The position numbers and the translations under genes are program-made. The notes under the pieces were generated by a model. The model was not told the origin of the DNA. It saw nothing but the letters and a program-made list of their open reading frames with translations, and ran no database searches. Source: Fremontodendron californicum (Eukaryota; Streptophyta; Magnoliopsida; Malvales; Malvaceae). From it: DNA of 64,000 nucleotides. Positions 36,975-49,700 of the stretch are shown one piece after another. The stretch spans positions 18,168,501 through 18,232,500 of the forward strand of contig JAULJL010000027.1 in assembly GCA_030761205.1 (NCBI GenBank). Direction: 5' to 3'. Every line of letters begins with the position of its first letter. Position 1 is the first letter of the stretch.

Positions 36975-37860
36975 AACCAAATCAGAAAATTGGTTTTTCT
37001 TTAAATTCAATTCTGACTCCACTGTCCAGTTTTAGTCCATGATTTTTTACCCTATTTTTAAAAATTCCAAAAATTCTGAAAAAAATACTGGAGACTCAGA
37101 ACATGTAAAACTACACGATAAAAAATCGGCTTAATTTTTGGATCAAAGATGAATTCCCAGAAAAACCAGAGATGTACGAGTTTTTGGAGGAGAAAAAAAA
37201 AACTGCTTTGTTTTTCTTTAAATTCAATTCTGACTCCACTGTCCAGTTTTAATCCACGATTTTTTACCCTATTTTTAAAAATCCCAAAAATTCTAAAAAA
37301 AATACTGGAGACTCAAGACATGTAAAACTACACGAGAAAAAAATTGGATTAATTTTTTGATCAAAGATGAATTCCCAGAAAAACCAGAGATGTACGAGTT
37401 TTTGGAGGAGAAAAAACTGCTTTGTTTTTCTTTAAATTCAATTCTGACTCCACTGTCCAGTTTTAATCCACGATTTTTTACCCTATTTTTAAAAATCCCA
37501 AAAATTCTAAAAAAAATACTGGAGACTCAAGACATGTAAAAATACACGAGAAAAAAATTGGATTAATTTTTTGATCAAAGATGAATTCCCAGAAAAACCA
37601 GAGATGTACGAGTTTTTGGAGGAGAAAAAACTGCTTTGTTTTTCTTTAAAATCAATTCTGACTCCACTGTCCAGTTTTAATCCATGATTTTTTATCCTAT
37701 TTCTAAAAATTCCAAAAATTCTAAAAAAAAATACTGGAGACTCAGGACATGTAAAACTACACGAGGAAAATTTTTCTTAATTTTCTGATCAAAGATGAAT
37801 TCCCAGAAAAATCAGAGATGTACGAGTTTTTTGAAAAAAACTGAAAAAAACTGCTTTGCC
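36975..37860 (-). repeat. Tandem repeat, about 215-bp unit, in family A LTR
   Basis: Four units, marked by TTCAATTCTGACTCCACTG recurring near 37005, 37221, 37437 and 37650. Similar arrays lie in the two LTRs of the inner element. The family A LTR at the left edge has about one unit. Confidence 0.85.
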
Positions 37861-38907
37861 AACACATTTTTTTTTGTCCTTGATAAAATCATTTAAAAAT
37901 CAAAATAAAAATATTTGAAACTCATAAAATGACTTGAAAGCAGTAGCTAGGACTTTTTGAAAGTTAGATAAAAATTGGCTAAGTAAAAAAAATCACAAAG
38001 GTAGAATAATCAATTTGACAAACTTAATTTTCCACAAGTGTGCTCAAGAGAGCATGATCTTGAACCATTAATTGGCTCAAGTCATTATTCAAGTGGCATG
38101 AACATGAAATGCATGAAACAATGCAGCAAACATAATGCATGAAATGCATGGATCTAAACCTAAATGTAAGGAAAATGCATGACATAAATAATATGGCCTA
38201 GACCTAACATGAACTTGCATGGCATTTAATGTAACCTAGACCTAAGACATGCATGGCATTTTCACAAACACAAGGCATGCTTAATTCAAAAATCCAACCA
38301 AATATCATGCAAATGCAAAAACCTAACAACTAGCATGACAAAAATACAACACACAATGCAAAAACATGGAGTAGCCAAATGGCCCCAAGCTTCAACAAGC
38401 ATGGCATTTTCACAAACACTTGGTATGCTAGCATGAAAAACTAAGTCATAACACAAAAATCACACAAGCATTTTCACAAACACCTAATATACCAAATCTA
38501 AAACATGCTCACTAAGATATAAAACAAGAATCATGCAAAGAATCACACAAGCATTTTCACAAACACTTAATATGCTAACTCTAAAACATGCTCAAATTTA
38601 AACAACATGAAAACAGAAAATTAAAAATGCAAAAACATGATATCTAAGACATAAATGGCAACAAACAAAACAACCAAATTAAATATAACTTAAGAACATG
38701 AAATAACATAATATTTAAAACATCAAAAATAAAGAAAATAGCATAAACAACATGGTAAAATGAATCAAAAACAACAACTTAAAATAAATAATGTAGGCCA
38801 TTTGGCCATGGTGAGTTTATTGTAAAAACAAAATGTAAGAAAAATATACTTAAGAAAGGAAATGAAGGAAGAACAAGAAACATTATTTTAAAATGAAAAC
38901 TCACCAA

Positions 38908-39160
38908 GTAGCTTTTGAACGGATTAAGCTATAAACCCTCAGAGTAGCTTTTGAACGGATTAAGCCACAAACCCTCTCACAAGTAGCTTTTGAACGGATT
39001 AAGCTATAAACCCTCAGAGTAGCTTTTGAACGGATTAAGCTACAAACCCTCAGAGTAGCTTTTGAACGGATTAAGCTACAAACCCTCAGAGTAGCTTTTG
39101 AACGGATTAAGCTACAAACCCTCAGAGTAGCTTTTGAACGGATTAAGCTACAAACCCTCT
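38908..39160 (-). repeat. 36-bp tandem repeats in family A LTR, 7 copies
   Basis: Unit GTAGCTTTTGAACGGATTAA plus GCTACAAACCCTCAGA. It lies downstream of the TATA box in element sense, so it is probably transcribed. There are no variable spacers, so this is not a CRISPR array. Confidence 0.9.
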
Positions 39161-39345
39161 CAACAAAAACACTATGACTCACCACCCGGATAATCCTAAT
39201 ACAAGTGTATAGATTATCTCACAAGGGGTAGTGGGTGATCTCAACCAAAGGCCAAGACTCCTTATTTATAAGGTGAGCACCTCCTTGGCTTGACATTACA
39301 AAGGGATGTGGGATTGGGACTTAGGCTCAAAAATGAAAATCTCTA
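38908..39345 (-). promoter_or_regulatory. LTR promoter module related to the miniature LTR element
   Basis: Minus-strand TATA box TTATAAATAAG (39261-39271) with GACTCACCACCC, ATCTCACAAGGGG and AAGGTGAGCACCTC around it. The same series in the same order occurs in the miniature LTRs (e.g. 26500-26670). Confidence 0.75.
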
Positions 39346-40579
39346 ACTTAACTCTTGATTTTTAATCACTTGATTGAAAAAATCCTAAGCTTCCTCCTTC
39401 CTTTGGGCTTGGGCAGGCCAGCACTTCTCTTTTCCAGCCCAGCTCTGATTTTTGAAAGGCCCAAAGAAGCCCTTTTCGGTTGCTTGGGTGAAACGACCAT
39501 TTTGCCCCCCGGATGCAAAATAAATATCAAACGGGCTCCAAATTCAATTTTTATTTTTTTAATACTTCCAAAATAATAAAATATTGAGTTCTGGAAGTTT
39601 TCAAAATTATCCGAGTCCGTTTGCTATTTATTTGGATTTTTTTTTCCAAAATGTCCTTTTATGCCCCTACTTTTTACCATTTTTTAAACGAGCTCCAAAT
39701 CAAGATTTTTCTTCACCAATCTCTTCAAAATAATTAAAAAGTGTGATCTGAAAGTTTTCATAATTTTTGGAGCTCATTTGGTATTTTTTCGGGATTTATC
39801 GGCTTGAATTACTGCATAGGAGGCCCGGGATTTGGTCATTTTGCAAACGAACTCGGAATCAAGATTTTATTTCGCCAATCTCTTCCAAATAATTTAAAAA
39901 TAAGATTTGCCAAATTTCAGAATTTTTGGAGTCCATTTGCTATTTTTCTAGGATTTATCTTTTTGAATTACTGCATAAGAAGCCCGGGATTTGGCCATTT
40001 TGCAAACGAACTCGGAATCAAGATTTTCTTTCGCCAATCTCCTTCAAATGATTTAAGAATGAGATTGACAAATTTTCCATAATTTTCGGAGTCCATTTGC
40101 TATTTTTCCCAAATTTTTCCAATTTTGCCCTTTAACCTCCGAAACCCGGTTTTGCTCAAAACAAGTCCAATTTTCAGATTTTCTTCAATCTGAGCCTTGG
40201 GCCATCCTTTTTAATCATTCCTCATCCATTGGGGGCTTTGGTCTTACCAAGTCGGGCCATTTCTGTGATTCTTCCCGATTTCACCGAAATCCACTAAAAA
40301 CCCTAATTCTCGGTTTTCTCCCGGATTGACTTTTCTTTTGATTTTTCTTGCAAGTGACTTCTCCATTACCCGTAGTCAGTGCTTATCTTTCATTTGGAAC
40401 CTTCAATTTCGACCAGTTTGATCGTTTAAGCACTTTCCCCAAATTTCTCGGATTAGGGTTTCTTTTCTACTGAATCTCCAAATCCCAACTTCCGAACTCC
40501 ATATCTTTAAATGTAGACCTCGGATTATCAAAATTCTTTCTCCATTTTTCAATTGAACTTAAAATCTTGATTTTGAAAG

Positions 40580-40672
40580 TGGGTTGACTTTTTCAGTAGT
40601 TGACTTTTCCGGGTTGACTTTTTTGGGGTTGACTTTTTCGGGGTTGACTTTTTTTCAAGTTTGACTTTTTGT
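40580..40672 (-). promoter_or_regulatory. Cluster of six W-box-like TTGACT motifs in U3
   Basis: TTGACT recurs about every 15 bases, each followed by a T run. This is the same cluster as at the left-edge LTR. WRKY binding is inferred. Confidence 0.45.
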
Positions 40673-40800
40673 GCTCGCCCTCTTAAACTAAGTCTCGGAG
40701 TACCACCTGCAGGATGAAAACAGTCTTTTTATACTCGGAAACATCAATATAGGAAGAAAACATACCTGTTTAGTGGCCCGGACAAAATTAGGTGTCTACA

Positions 40801-42416
40801 GCTGCCCCTCTTTGGCTATTGCTGAGAATCAGGAATCAGGCAAAGATAAACCAACACTAATTTTGTACGGTCAGTGAAATCACATGGAAAGGAAAGGGGT
40901 TTTCTTTTTCATTTCTTCATTCATTTTTGCATTTTGCATTTTTTATTTTCTTTTTTCATTTTCTATTTTTTTCATTTTCTATTTTTTTCATTTTTTCTCT
41001 TTTTTCTTTTTTTTTTCAATTTTTTTTTTTTTGAAAACATTAAATTGAAGATTTGTCTTTAAATTGAATTCCCTGCCTAAACAAGGCTCGATTCGTCTTA
41101 AGGAAACGAATTCGATTTGCAAGAAGGAAATGACCTCGACGATGGTCTCGGGGCATTAACCTGTCTTGTTCTCAGCTGTGTTTAAAATTCTGGATATCTC
41201 CTCCAGAAGCTTCGGCTATCACCACCAAAGTCTTGCTCATTTTTTTTTATGTAAAAATTCTGGGTATCACCTCCAAAAGCTTCAGCTATCACCACCGAAG
41301 ACTTTCTATCTTTTCAAAGGATTTTAAAACTCTGGATATCTCCACCAGAAGCTTCAGCTATCACCACCGAAGTCTTGCTCATTTTTAAAACTGTAAAATT
41401 CTGGGTATCATCTCCAGAAGCTTCAGCTATCACCACCGAAGACTTTCTACCTTTTCAAAGGACTTTAAAAAAAACTCTGGATATCTCCACCAGAGGCTTC
41501 AGCTATCACCACCGAAGACTTGTTCATAAATAAAAAAAGTACCTCGACGATGATTTCGGGGCTCGACTCGCCTTAAGGAAACGAAATCGATTATACCTGA
41601 AAGCTTTAAGAGATGATGCAAATGCTTCATGATGCAAATGCAAATGTCTTTTGTTGATGCAAACGCTTCTTGATGTAGATGCAAATGACTTAGATTGGTG
41701 CAAATGTCTTTGATGCAAATGTAAATGACTTGATTTGATGCAAACTTTCTTGATGCAGATTTAACTAACTTAGATTGATGCAAATGCTTCTTGATGTAGA
41801 TGCACATGTTGAAAAAAATTCTGGATAACTCCTTCAAAAGAAGATTTCTCATTTTTCAAAATTATAAAACCCTGGATATCTCCACCAGAGGCTTCAGCTA
41901 TCACCACCGAAGACTTCTTCATTTTTAAAACTGTAAAATTTTGGATATCCCCACCAGAAGCTTTGGCTATCACCACCAAAGACTTGCTCAATATAAAATT
42001 CTAGATAACTCATCTAGAAGAAGATTTCTCATGTTTCAAAATTATAAAACCCTGGATATCTCCTCCAGAGGCTTCAGCTATCACCACCGAAGACTTATTC
42101 ACTTTTAAAACTGCAAAATTCTGGATATCACCACCAGAAGCTTTGGCTATCACCACCAAAGACTTGGTCATTGTAAAATTCTGGGTAACTCCTTCAGAAT
42201 AAAATTTCTCATTTTTCAAAATTATAAAACCCTGGATATCTCCACCAGAGGCTTCAGCTATCACCACCGAAGACTTGTTCACTTTTAAAACTGTAAAATT
42301 CTGGATATCCCCACCAGAAGCTTTGGTTATCACCACCAAAGACTTGCTCATTGTAAAATTCTGGGTAACTCCTTCAGAATAAAATTTCTCATTTTTCAAA
42401 ATTATAAAACCCTGGA
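40801..42416 (-). other. Outer family A element: purine tract and 3' tandem array, left part
   Basis: Begins with the purine tract AAAGAGGGGCAGC (minus strand). Then comes a T-rich stretch, and from about 41190 a tandem array with units around CTGGATATCTCCACCAGAGG and CTTCAGCTATCACCACCGAA. The array stops at 42416, where the inner element inserted, and resumes at 62038. 41600-41810 is rich in GATGCAAATG. Confidence 0.88.
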
Positions 42417-43624
42417 TGTCGCAACCTAAAAAAAATAACGACGTCTCATCGCAAGACTTTTATTATTCGTTAGGCGTGACATTAAAAAAAAATCGAGGAA
42501 AAGTCGACTTAATTCCTCTAGAAAAATGAAGGTTTTGAAAATGACCTTAAAAAAAGACATGGAGTCGCCACCAATCTTTTTTAGCTAGGTGTGATCGGCC
42601 ACCTATTAAAACCAGTTTTATAAAAATATTTTAAAAATTAATTAAAACATTTTAAAAACCAATTTCAAGTCTGCGTTTTAAACCAGAGAAATCAAAGAAG
42701 CGGGTTCGGGAGTCGGTTACGTGTGGGGAAGGATTAGCACCCCCACAACGCCCGTATAAATCGGTACCTTATTAATCGTGTGTTATCTCAAGTCTCGGTA
42801 AAAAGTTGGTTTTAAATTTAGTATTTCAAGTTAATTCCCAATTTAAAAAAAAAATAATTCCATTTTTTTATTGAAAATGATCCGGAATTTATAAATTCAA
42901 ATTTTTCCTATATTCCCCAACAAACGTGGCAAAATATAGAAATTTTTATTAGTTTTGGAAAACTTTCCGAATCATTCTCTTTTTGAAAGAAAGATATTCC
43001 TTTATTAATGATAATTGATGATATTCCCTCCAGCAAACCCGGTAGAGAACTCATGAATTATTTTAACTCGGGATTATCTTTATATTTTTTTTATTGAAAA
43101 CCATTATCTTTTTTTGAAAACATTTAAAAGAAATGAATATGTATATGCATGACATAAATAAAATGACATAGCAAAATCTAAATAATATAATACAACCTAA
43201 ATGACATGACAAGTATGAATGGTATGGCATATAATTTAAATGACATGGAATAAAATAATGCTATCATATAATGTGCATGAAAATAAAAATGCAATGCATG
43301 AAATGTATTTTTTCCTTTAATTAAGGAAATCCGTATATCTAACAAGATATCCGGCTACCTTAGGAAAATATGTCAAATTAAATATTCTAAAACCAAAATA
43401 CTTTGTGATTGTTTGAAAACAATTTTGAGAAGCTTGAATAAGAAAATAAAAACTGGGCTAAAAATTTTTAAAATGGCTCTAATTTCCTAAGTTTAAAAAA
43501 TCGGGACTTGGCTACCCTTAACCCGGGACTTGAAAAACCATTTTTAGAGTTTAAAAAGGCTTAGAAATTACCCTAAGTCAGTAGCTAACCCTCCTAATCA
43601 GCCTACTCTAAGTAAGTTAACCAA

Positions 43625-44490
43625 AACAGAAAATTGGTTTTTCTTTAAATTCAATTCTGACTCCACTAACCAGTTTTAATCCACGATTTTTTATCCTATT
43701 TTTAAAAATTCCAAAAATTCTGAAAAAAATACTGGAGACTCAGAACATGTCAAACTACACGATAAAAAATCGGCTTAATTTTTTGATCAAATATGAATTC
43801 CCAGAAAAACCAGAGATGTACGAGTTTTTGGAGGAGAAAAAAAACTGCTTTGTTTTTCTTTAAATTCAATTCTGACACCACTGTCCAGTTTTAATCCACG
43901 ATTTTTTAACCTATTTTTAAAAATTCCAAAAATTCTGAAAATATTATTGGAGACTCAGGACATGTAAAAATACACGAGAAAAAATTGGCTTAATTTTCTG
44001 ATCAAAGATGAATTCCCAGAAAAATCGGAGATGTACGTGTTTTGGGTGGAAAAAAAACTGCTTTGTTTTTCTTTAAAATCAATTCTGACTCCACTGTCCA
44101 GTTTTAATCCACGATTTTTTACCCTATTTTTAAAAATTCCAAAAATTCTAAAAACAATACTGGAGACTCAAGACATGTAAAACTACGCGAGAAAAAATCA
44201 ACTTAATTTTCTGATCAAAGATGAATTCCCAGAAAAATCGGAGATGTACGAGTTTTTGGAGGAAAAAAAAACTGCTTTGTTTTTCTTTAAATTCAATTCT
44301 GACTCCACTGTCCAGTTTTAATCCATTATTTTTTACCCTATTTTTAAAAATTCCAAAAATTCTGAAAAAATTATTGGAGACTCAGGACATGTAAAACTAC
44401 ACGAGAAAAAATCAGCTTAAGTTTTTGATCAAAGAAGAATTCTCAGAAAAATCAGAGATGTACGAGTTTTGGGTGGAAAAAAACTGCTTT
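43625..44490 (-). repeat. Tandem repeat, about 215-bp unit, in inner 3' LTR
   Basis: About four units, same family as 36975-37860. Each unit includes TCCAGTTTTAATCCACGATT and AGATGAATTCCCAGAAAAA. Confidence 0.83.
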
Positions 44491-45540
44491 GGCAACACAT
44501 TTTTTTTGTCTTTGATAAAATCATTTAAAAATAAAAATAAAAATATTTGAAACTCATAAAATGACTTGAAAGCAGTAGCTAGGACTTTTTGAAAGTTAGA
44601 TAAAAATTGGCTAAGTAAAAAAAATCACAAAGGTAGAATAATCAATTTGACAAACTTAATTTTCCACAAGTGTGCTCAAGAGAGCATGACTTTGAACCAT
44701 TAATTGGCTCAAGTCATTATTCAAGTGGCATGAACATGAAATGCATGAAACAATGCAGCAAACATAATGCATGAAATGCATGGATCTAAACCTAAATGTA
44801 AGGAAAATGCATGACACAAATAATATGGCCTAGACCTAACATGAACTTGCATGGCATTTAATGTAACCTAGACCTAAGACATTCATGGCATTTTCACAAA
44901 CACAAGGCATGCTTAATTCAAAAATCCAACCAAATATCATGCAAATGCAAAAACTTAACAACTAGCATGACAAAAATACAACACACAATGCAAAACACAT
45001 GGAGTAGCCAAATGGCCTCAAGCTCCAACAAGCATGGCATTTTCACAAACACTTGGTATGCTAGCATGAAAAACTAAGTCATAACAAAAAAATCACACAA
45101 GCATTTTCACAAACACCTAATATACCAAATCTAAAACATGCTCACTAAGATATAAAACAAGAATCATGCAAAGAATCACACAAGCATTTTCACAAACACT
45201 TAATATGCTAACTCTAAAACATGCTCAAATTTAAACAACATGAAAACAGAAAATTAAAAATGCAAAAACATGATATCTAAGACATAAATGGCAACAAACA
45301 AAGCAACTAAATTAAATATAACTTAAGAACATGAAATAACATAATATTTAAAACATCAAAAATAAAGAAAATAGCATAAACAATATGGTAAAATGAATCA
45401 AAAACAACAACTTAAAATAAATAATGTAGGCCATTTGGCCATGGTGAGTTTATTGTAAAAACAAAATGTAAGAAAAATATACTTAAGAAAGGAAATGAAG
45501 GAAGAACAAGAAACATTATTTTAAAATGAAAACTCACCAA

Positions 45541-45860
45541 GTAGCTTTTGAACGGATTAAGCTATAAACCCTCAGAGTAGCTTTTGAACGGATTAAGCTA
45601 TAAACCCTCAGAGTAGCTTTTGAACGGATTAAGCTACAAACCCTCAGAGTAGCTTTTGAACGGATTAAGCTACAAACCCTCTCAACAAAAACACTATGAC
45701 TCACCACCCGGATAATCCTAATACAAGTGTATAGACTATCTCACAAGGGGTAGTGGGTGATCTCAACCAAAGGCCAAGACTCCTTATTTATAAGGTGAGC
45801 ACCTCCTTGGCTTGACATTACAAAGGGATGTGGGATTGGGACTTAGGCTCAAAAATGAAA
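45541..45860 (-). promoter_or_regulatory. LTR promoter module with four 36-bp repeats
   Basis: Four copies of the 36-bp unit (45541-45683) followed by the minus-strand TATA box at 45783-45793. Same layout as the outer LTR, which has seven copies. Confidence 0.78.
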
Positions 45861-47099
45861 ATCTCTAACTTAACTCTTGATTTTTAATCACTTGATTGAA
45901 AAAATCCTAAGCTTCCTCCTTCCTTTGGGCTTGGGTAGGCCAGCACTTCTCTTTTCCAGCCCAGCTCTGATTTTTGAAAGGCCCAAAGAAGCCCTTTTCG
46001 GTTGCTTGGGTGAAACGACCATTTTGCCCCCCCGGATGCAAAATAAATATCAAACAGGCTCCAAATTCAATTTTTCTTTTTTTAATACTTCCAAAATAAT
46101 AAAATATTGAGTTCTGGAAGTTTTCAAAATTATCCGAGTCCGTTTGCTATTTATTTGGATTTTTTCTTCCCAAAATGTCCTTTTATGCCCCTACTTTTTA
46201 CCATTTTTTAAACGAGATCCAAATCAAGATTTTTCTTCACCAATCTCTTCAAAATAATTAAAAAGTGTGATCTGGAAGTTTTCATAATTTTTGGAGCTCA
46301 TTTGGTATTTTTTTCGGGATTTATCGGCTTGAATTACTTCATAGGAGGCCTGGGATTTGGCCATTTTGCAAACGAACTCGGAATCAAGATTTTATTTCGC
46401 CAATCTCTTCCAAATAATTTAAAAATGAGATTTGCCAAATTTCAGAATTTTCGGAGTCCATTTGCTATTTTTCCGGGATTTATCTTTTTGAATTACTGCA
46501 TTAGAAGCCCAGGATTTGGCCATTTTGCAAACGAACTCGGAATCAAGATTTTCTTTCGCCAATCTCTTTCAAATGATTTAAGAATGAGATTGACAAAATT
46601 TTCAGAATTTTCGGAGTCCATTTGCTATTTTTCCCAAATTTTTCCAATTTTGCCCTTTTACCTCCGAAACCCGGTTTTGCTCAAAACAAGTCCGATTTTC
46701 AGATTTTCTTCAATCTGAGCCTTGGGCCATCCTTTTTAATCATTCCTCATCCATTGGGGGCTTTGGTCTTACCAAGTCGGGCCATTTCTGTGATTCTTCC
46801 CGATTTCACCGAAATCCACTAAAAACCCTAATTCTCCGGGATTGACTTTTCTTTCGGTTTTTCTTGCAAGTGACTTCTCCATTACCCGTAGTCAGTGCTT
46901 ATCTTTCATTTCGAACCTTCAATTTCGACCAGTTTGATCGTTTAAGCACTTTTCCCCAAATTTCTCGGATTAGGGTTTCTTTTCTACTGAATCTCCAAAT
47001 CCCAACTTCCGAACTCCATATCTTTCAATGTAGACCTCGGATTATCAAAATTCTTTCTCCATTTTTCAATTGAACTTAAAATCTTGATTTTGAAAGTGG

Positions 47100-47190
47100 G
47101 TTGACTTTTTCAGTAGTTGACTTTTTCGGGTTGACTTTTTTGGGGTTGACTTTTTCGGGGTTGACTTTTTTTCAAGTTTGACTTTTTGTG
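47100..47190 (-). promoter_or_regulatory. Cluster of six W-box-like TTGACT motifs
   Basis: Same position and spacing as in the outer LTR; WRKY binding is inferred. Confidence 0.42.
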
Positions 47191-47317
47191 CTCGCCCTCT
47201 TAAACTAAGTCTCGGAGTACCACCTGCAGGATGAAAACAGTCTTTTTATACACGGAAACATCAATATAGGAAGAAAACATACCTTTTTAGTGGCCCGGAC
47301 AAAATTAGGTGTCTACA

Positions 47318-47330
47318 GCTGCCCCTCTTT
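47318..47330 (-). other. Polypurine tract of the inner element
   Basis: Minus strand AAAGAGGGGCAGC directly before TGTAGACACC, the expected plus-strand primer for reverse transcription. Confidence 0.85.
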
Positions 47331-47689
47331 GGCTATTGCTGAGAATCAGGAATCAGGCAAAGATAAACCAACACTAATTTTGTACGGTCAGTGAAATCAC
47401 ATGGAAAGGAAAGGGGTTTTCTTTTTCATTTCTTCATTCATTTTTGCATTTTGCATTTTTTATTTTCTTTTTTCATTTTCTATTTTTTTCATTTTTTCTC
47501 TTTTTTCATTTTTTTTTTCAATTTTTTTTTTTTGAAAACAGTAAATTGAAGATTTGTCCTTAAATTGAATTCCCTACCTAAACAAGGCTCGATTCGTCTT
47601 AAGGAAACGAATTCGATTTGCAAGAAAGGAAATGACCTCGACGATGGTCTCGGGGCCTTAACCTGTCTTGTTCTCAGCGGTGTTTAAAA

Positions 47690-49700
47690 TTCTGGATATC
47701 TCCTCCAGAAGCTTCGGCTATCACCACCAAAGTCTTGCTCATTTTTTTTAAATGTAAAAATTCTGGGTATCACCTCCAGAAGCTTCAGCTATCACCACCG
47801 AAGACTTTCTATCTTTTCAAAGGATTTTAAAACTTTAGATATCTCCACCAGAGGCTTCAGCTATCACCACCGAAGTCTTGCTCATTTTTAAAACTGTCAA
47901 ATTCTTGGTATCATCTCCAGAAGCTTCAGCTATCACCACCGAAGACTTTCTACCTTTTCAAAGGACTTTAAAAAAAAACTCTGGATATCTCCACCAGAGG
48001 CTTCAGCTATCACCACCGAAGACTTGTTCATAAATAAAAAAAAATACCTCGACGATGATTTCGGGGCTCGACTCGCCTTAAGGAAACGAAATCGATTATA
48101 CCTGAAAGCTTTAAGAGATGATGCAAATGCTTCATGATGCAAATGCAAATGTCTTTTGTTGATGCAAACGCTTCTTGATGTAGATGCAAATGTCTTAGAT
48201 TAGTGCAAATATCTTTGATGCAAATGTAAATGACTTGATTTGATGCAAACTTTCTTGATGCAGATTTAACTAACTTAGATTGATGCAAATGCTTCTTGAT
48301 GTAGATGCACATGTTGAAAAAAATTCTGGATAACTCCTTCAAAAGAAGATTTCTCATTTTTCAAAATCATAAAACCCTGGATATCTCCACCAGAGGCTTC
48401 AGCTATCACCACCGAAGACTTCTTCATTTTTAAAACTGTAAAATTCTGGATATCCCCACCAAAAGCTTTGGCTATCAACACCAAAGACTTGCTCAATATA
48501 AAATTCTAGATAACTCATCTAGAAGAAGATTTCTCATTTTTCAAAATTATAAAACCCTGGATATCTCCACCAGAGGCTTCAGCTATCACCACTGAAGACT
48601 TGTTCACTTTTAAAACTGCAAAATTCTGGATATCACCACCAGAAGACTTGCTCATTGTAAAATTCTGGGTAACTCATTCAGAATAAAATTTCTCATGTTT
48701 TCAAAATTATAAAACCCTGGATATCTCCACCAGAGGCTTCAGCTATCACCACCGAAGACTTGTTCACTTTTAAAACTGCAAAATTCTGGATATCACCACC
48801 AGAAGACTTGCTCATTGTAAAATTCTGGGTAACTCATTCAAAATAAAATTTCTCATGTTTTCAAAATTATAAAACCCTGGATATCTCCACCAGAGGCTTC
48901 AGCTATCACCACCGAAGACTTCTTCACTTTTAAAACTGTAAAATTCTGGATATCCCCACCAGAAGCTTTGGCTATCACCACCAAAGACTTGGTCATTGTA
49001 AAATTCTGGGTAACTCCTTCAGAATAAAATTTCTCATGTTTTCAAAATTATAAAACCCTGGATATCTCCACCAGAGGCTTCAGCTATCACCACTGAAGAC
49101 TTGTTCACTTTTAAAACTACAAAATTTTGGATATCACCACCAGAAGCTTTGGCTATCACCACCAAATACTTGCTAATTGTAAAATTCTGGGTAACTCCTT
49201 CAGAATAAAATTTCTCATGTTTTCAAAATTATAAAACCCTGGATATCTCCACCAGAGGCTTCAGCTATCACCACCGAAGACTTATTCACTTTTAAAACTG
49301 CAAAATTCTGGATATCACCACCAGAAGCTTTGGCTATCACCACCAAAGACTTGGTCATTGTAAAATTCTGGGTAACTCCTTCAGAATAAAATTTCTCATT
49401 TTTCAAAATTATAGAACCCTGGATATCTCCACCAGAGGCTTCAGCTATCACCACCGAAGACTTGTTCACTTTTAAAACTGTAAAATTCTGGATATCCCCA
49501 CCAGAAGCTTTGGCTATCACCACCAAAGACTTGCTTATTGTAAAATTCTGGATATCCCCACCAGAAGAAAATTTCTCATTTTTCAAAATTATAAAACTCT
49601 GGATATCTCCACCAGAGGCTTCAGCTATCACCACCGAAGACTTGTTCACTTTTTAAAAACTGTAAAATTCTGGATATCCCCACCAGAAGCTTTGAGAAAT
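47690..49700 (-). repeat. 3' tandem array of the inner element
   Basis: Compound units of about 180 bp made of three related sub-units around GGATATCTCCACCAGAGG, GGATATCCCCACCAGAAG and GGGTAACTCCTTCAGAAT, with a different tract (GATGCAAATG-rich, 48110-48310) in between. Since sub-units are often multiples of three, a long repeat ORF stays open on the minus strand (49649-49215, motif VVIAEASGGDIQ). Variable 3' tandem repeats are known in Ogre/Tat elements. Confidence 0.88.

Larger units (their letters stand above)
35794..40800 (-). repeat. 3' LTR of the outer family A element
   Basis: TGTCGCAACC to GGTGTCTACA on the plus strand (5007 bp); in element sense TGTAGACACC...GGTTGCGACA. It is preceded in element sense by the purine tract AAAGAGGGGCAGC (40801-40813), which proves it is a 3' LTR. 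It inserted into the family B 3' region. Its 5' LTR is outside the window. It contains W-box-like repeats, a promoter module and a tandem array, listed separately. Confidence 0.9.
42417..47317 (-). repeat. 3' LTR of the inner family A element
   Basis: TGTCGCAACC to GGTGTCTACA on the plus strand, 4901 bp, next to the purine tract at 47318-47330. It shares variants with the 57180-62037 LTR (e.g. CTCCACTAACCAG, GACACCACTG) that the outer LTR lacks, as expected for a pair. Confidence 0.93.

Noticed and set aside
38908..39160. Regular 36-bp repeats as a possible CRISPR
   Set aside because: Direct repeats are contiguous with no spacers, and lie in a plant LTR.
39355..39576. 73-codon ORF that recurs in three LTRs (also 45877 and 60606)
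   Set aside because: It recurs only because the LTRs are copies of each other; the 45877 copy is shifted by one extra C, so the frame is not kept.
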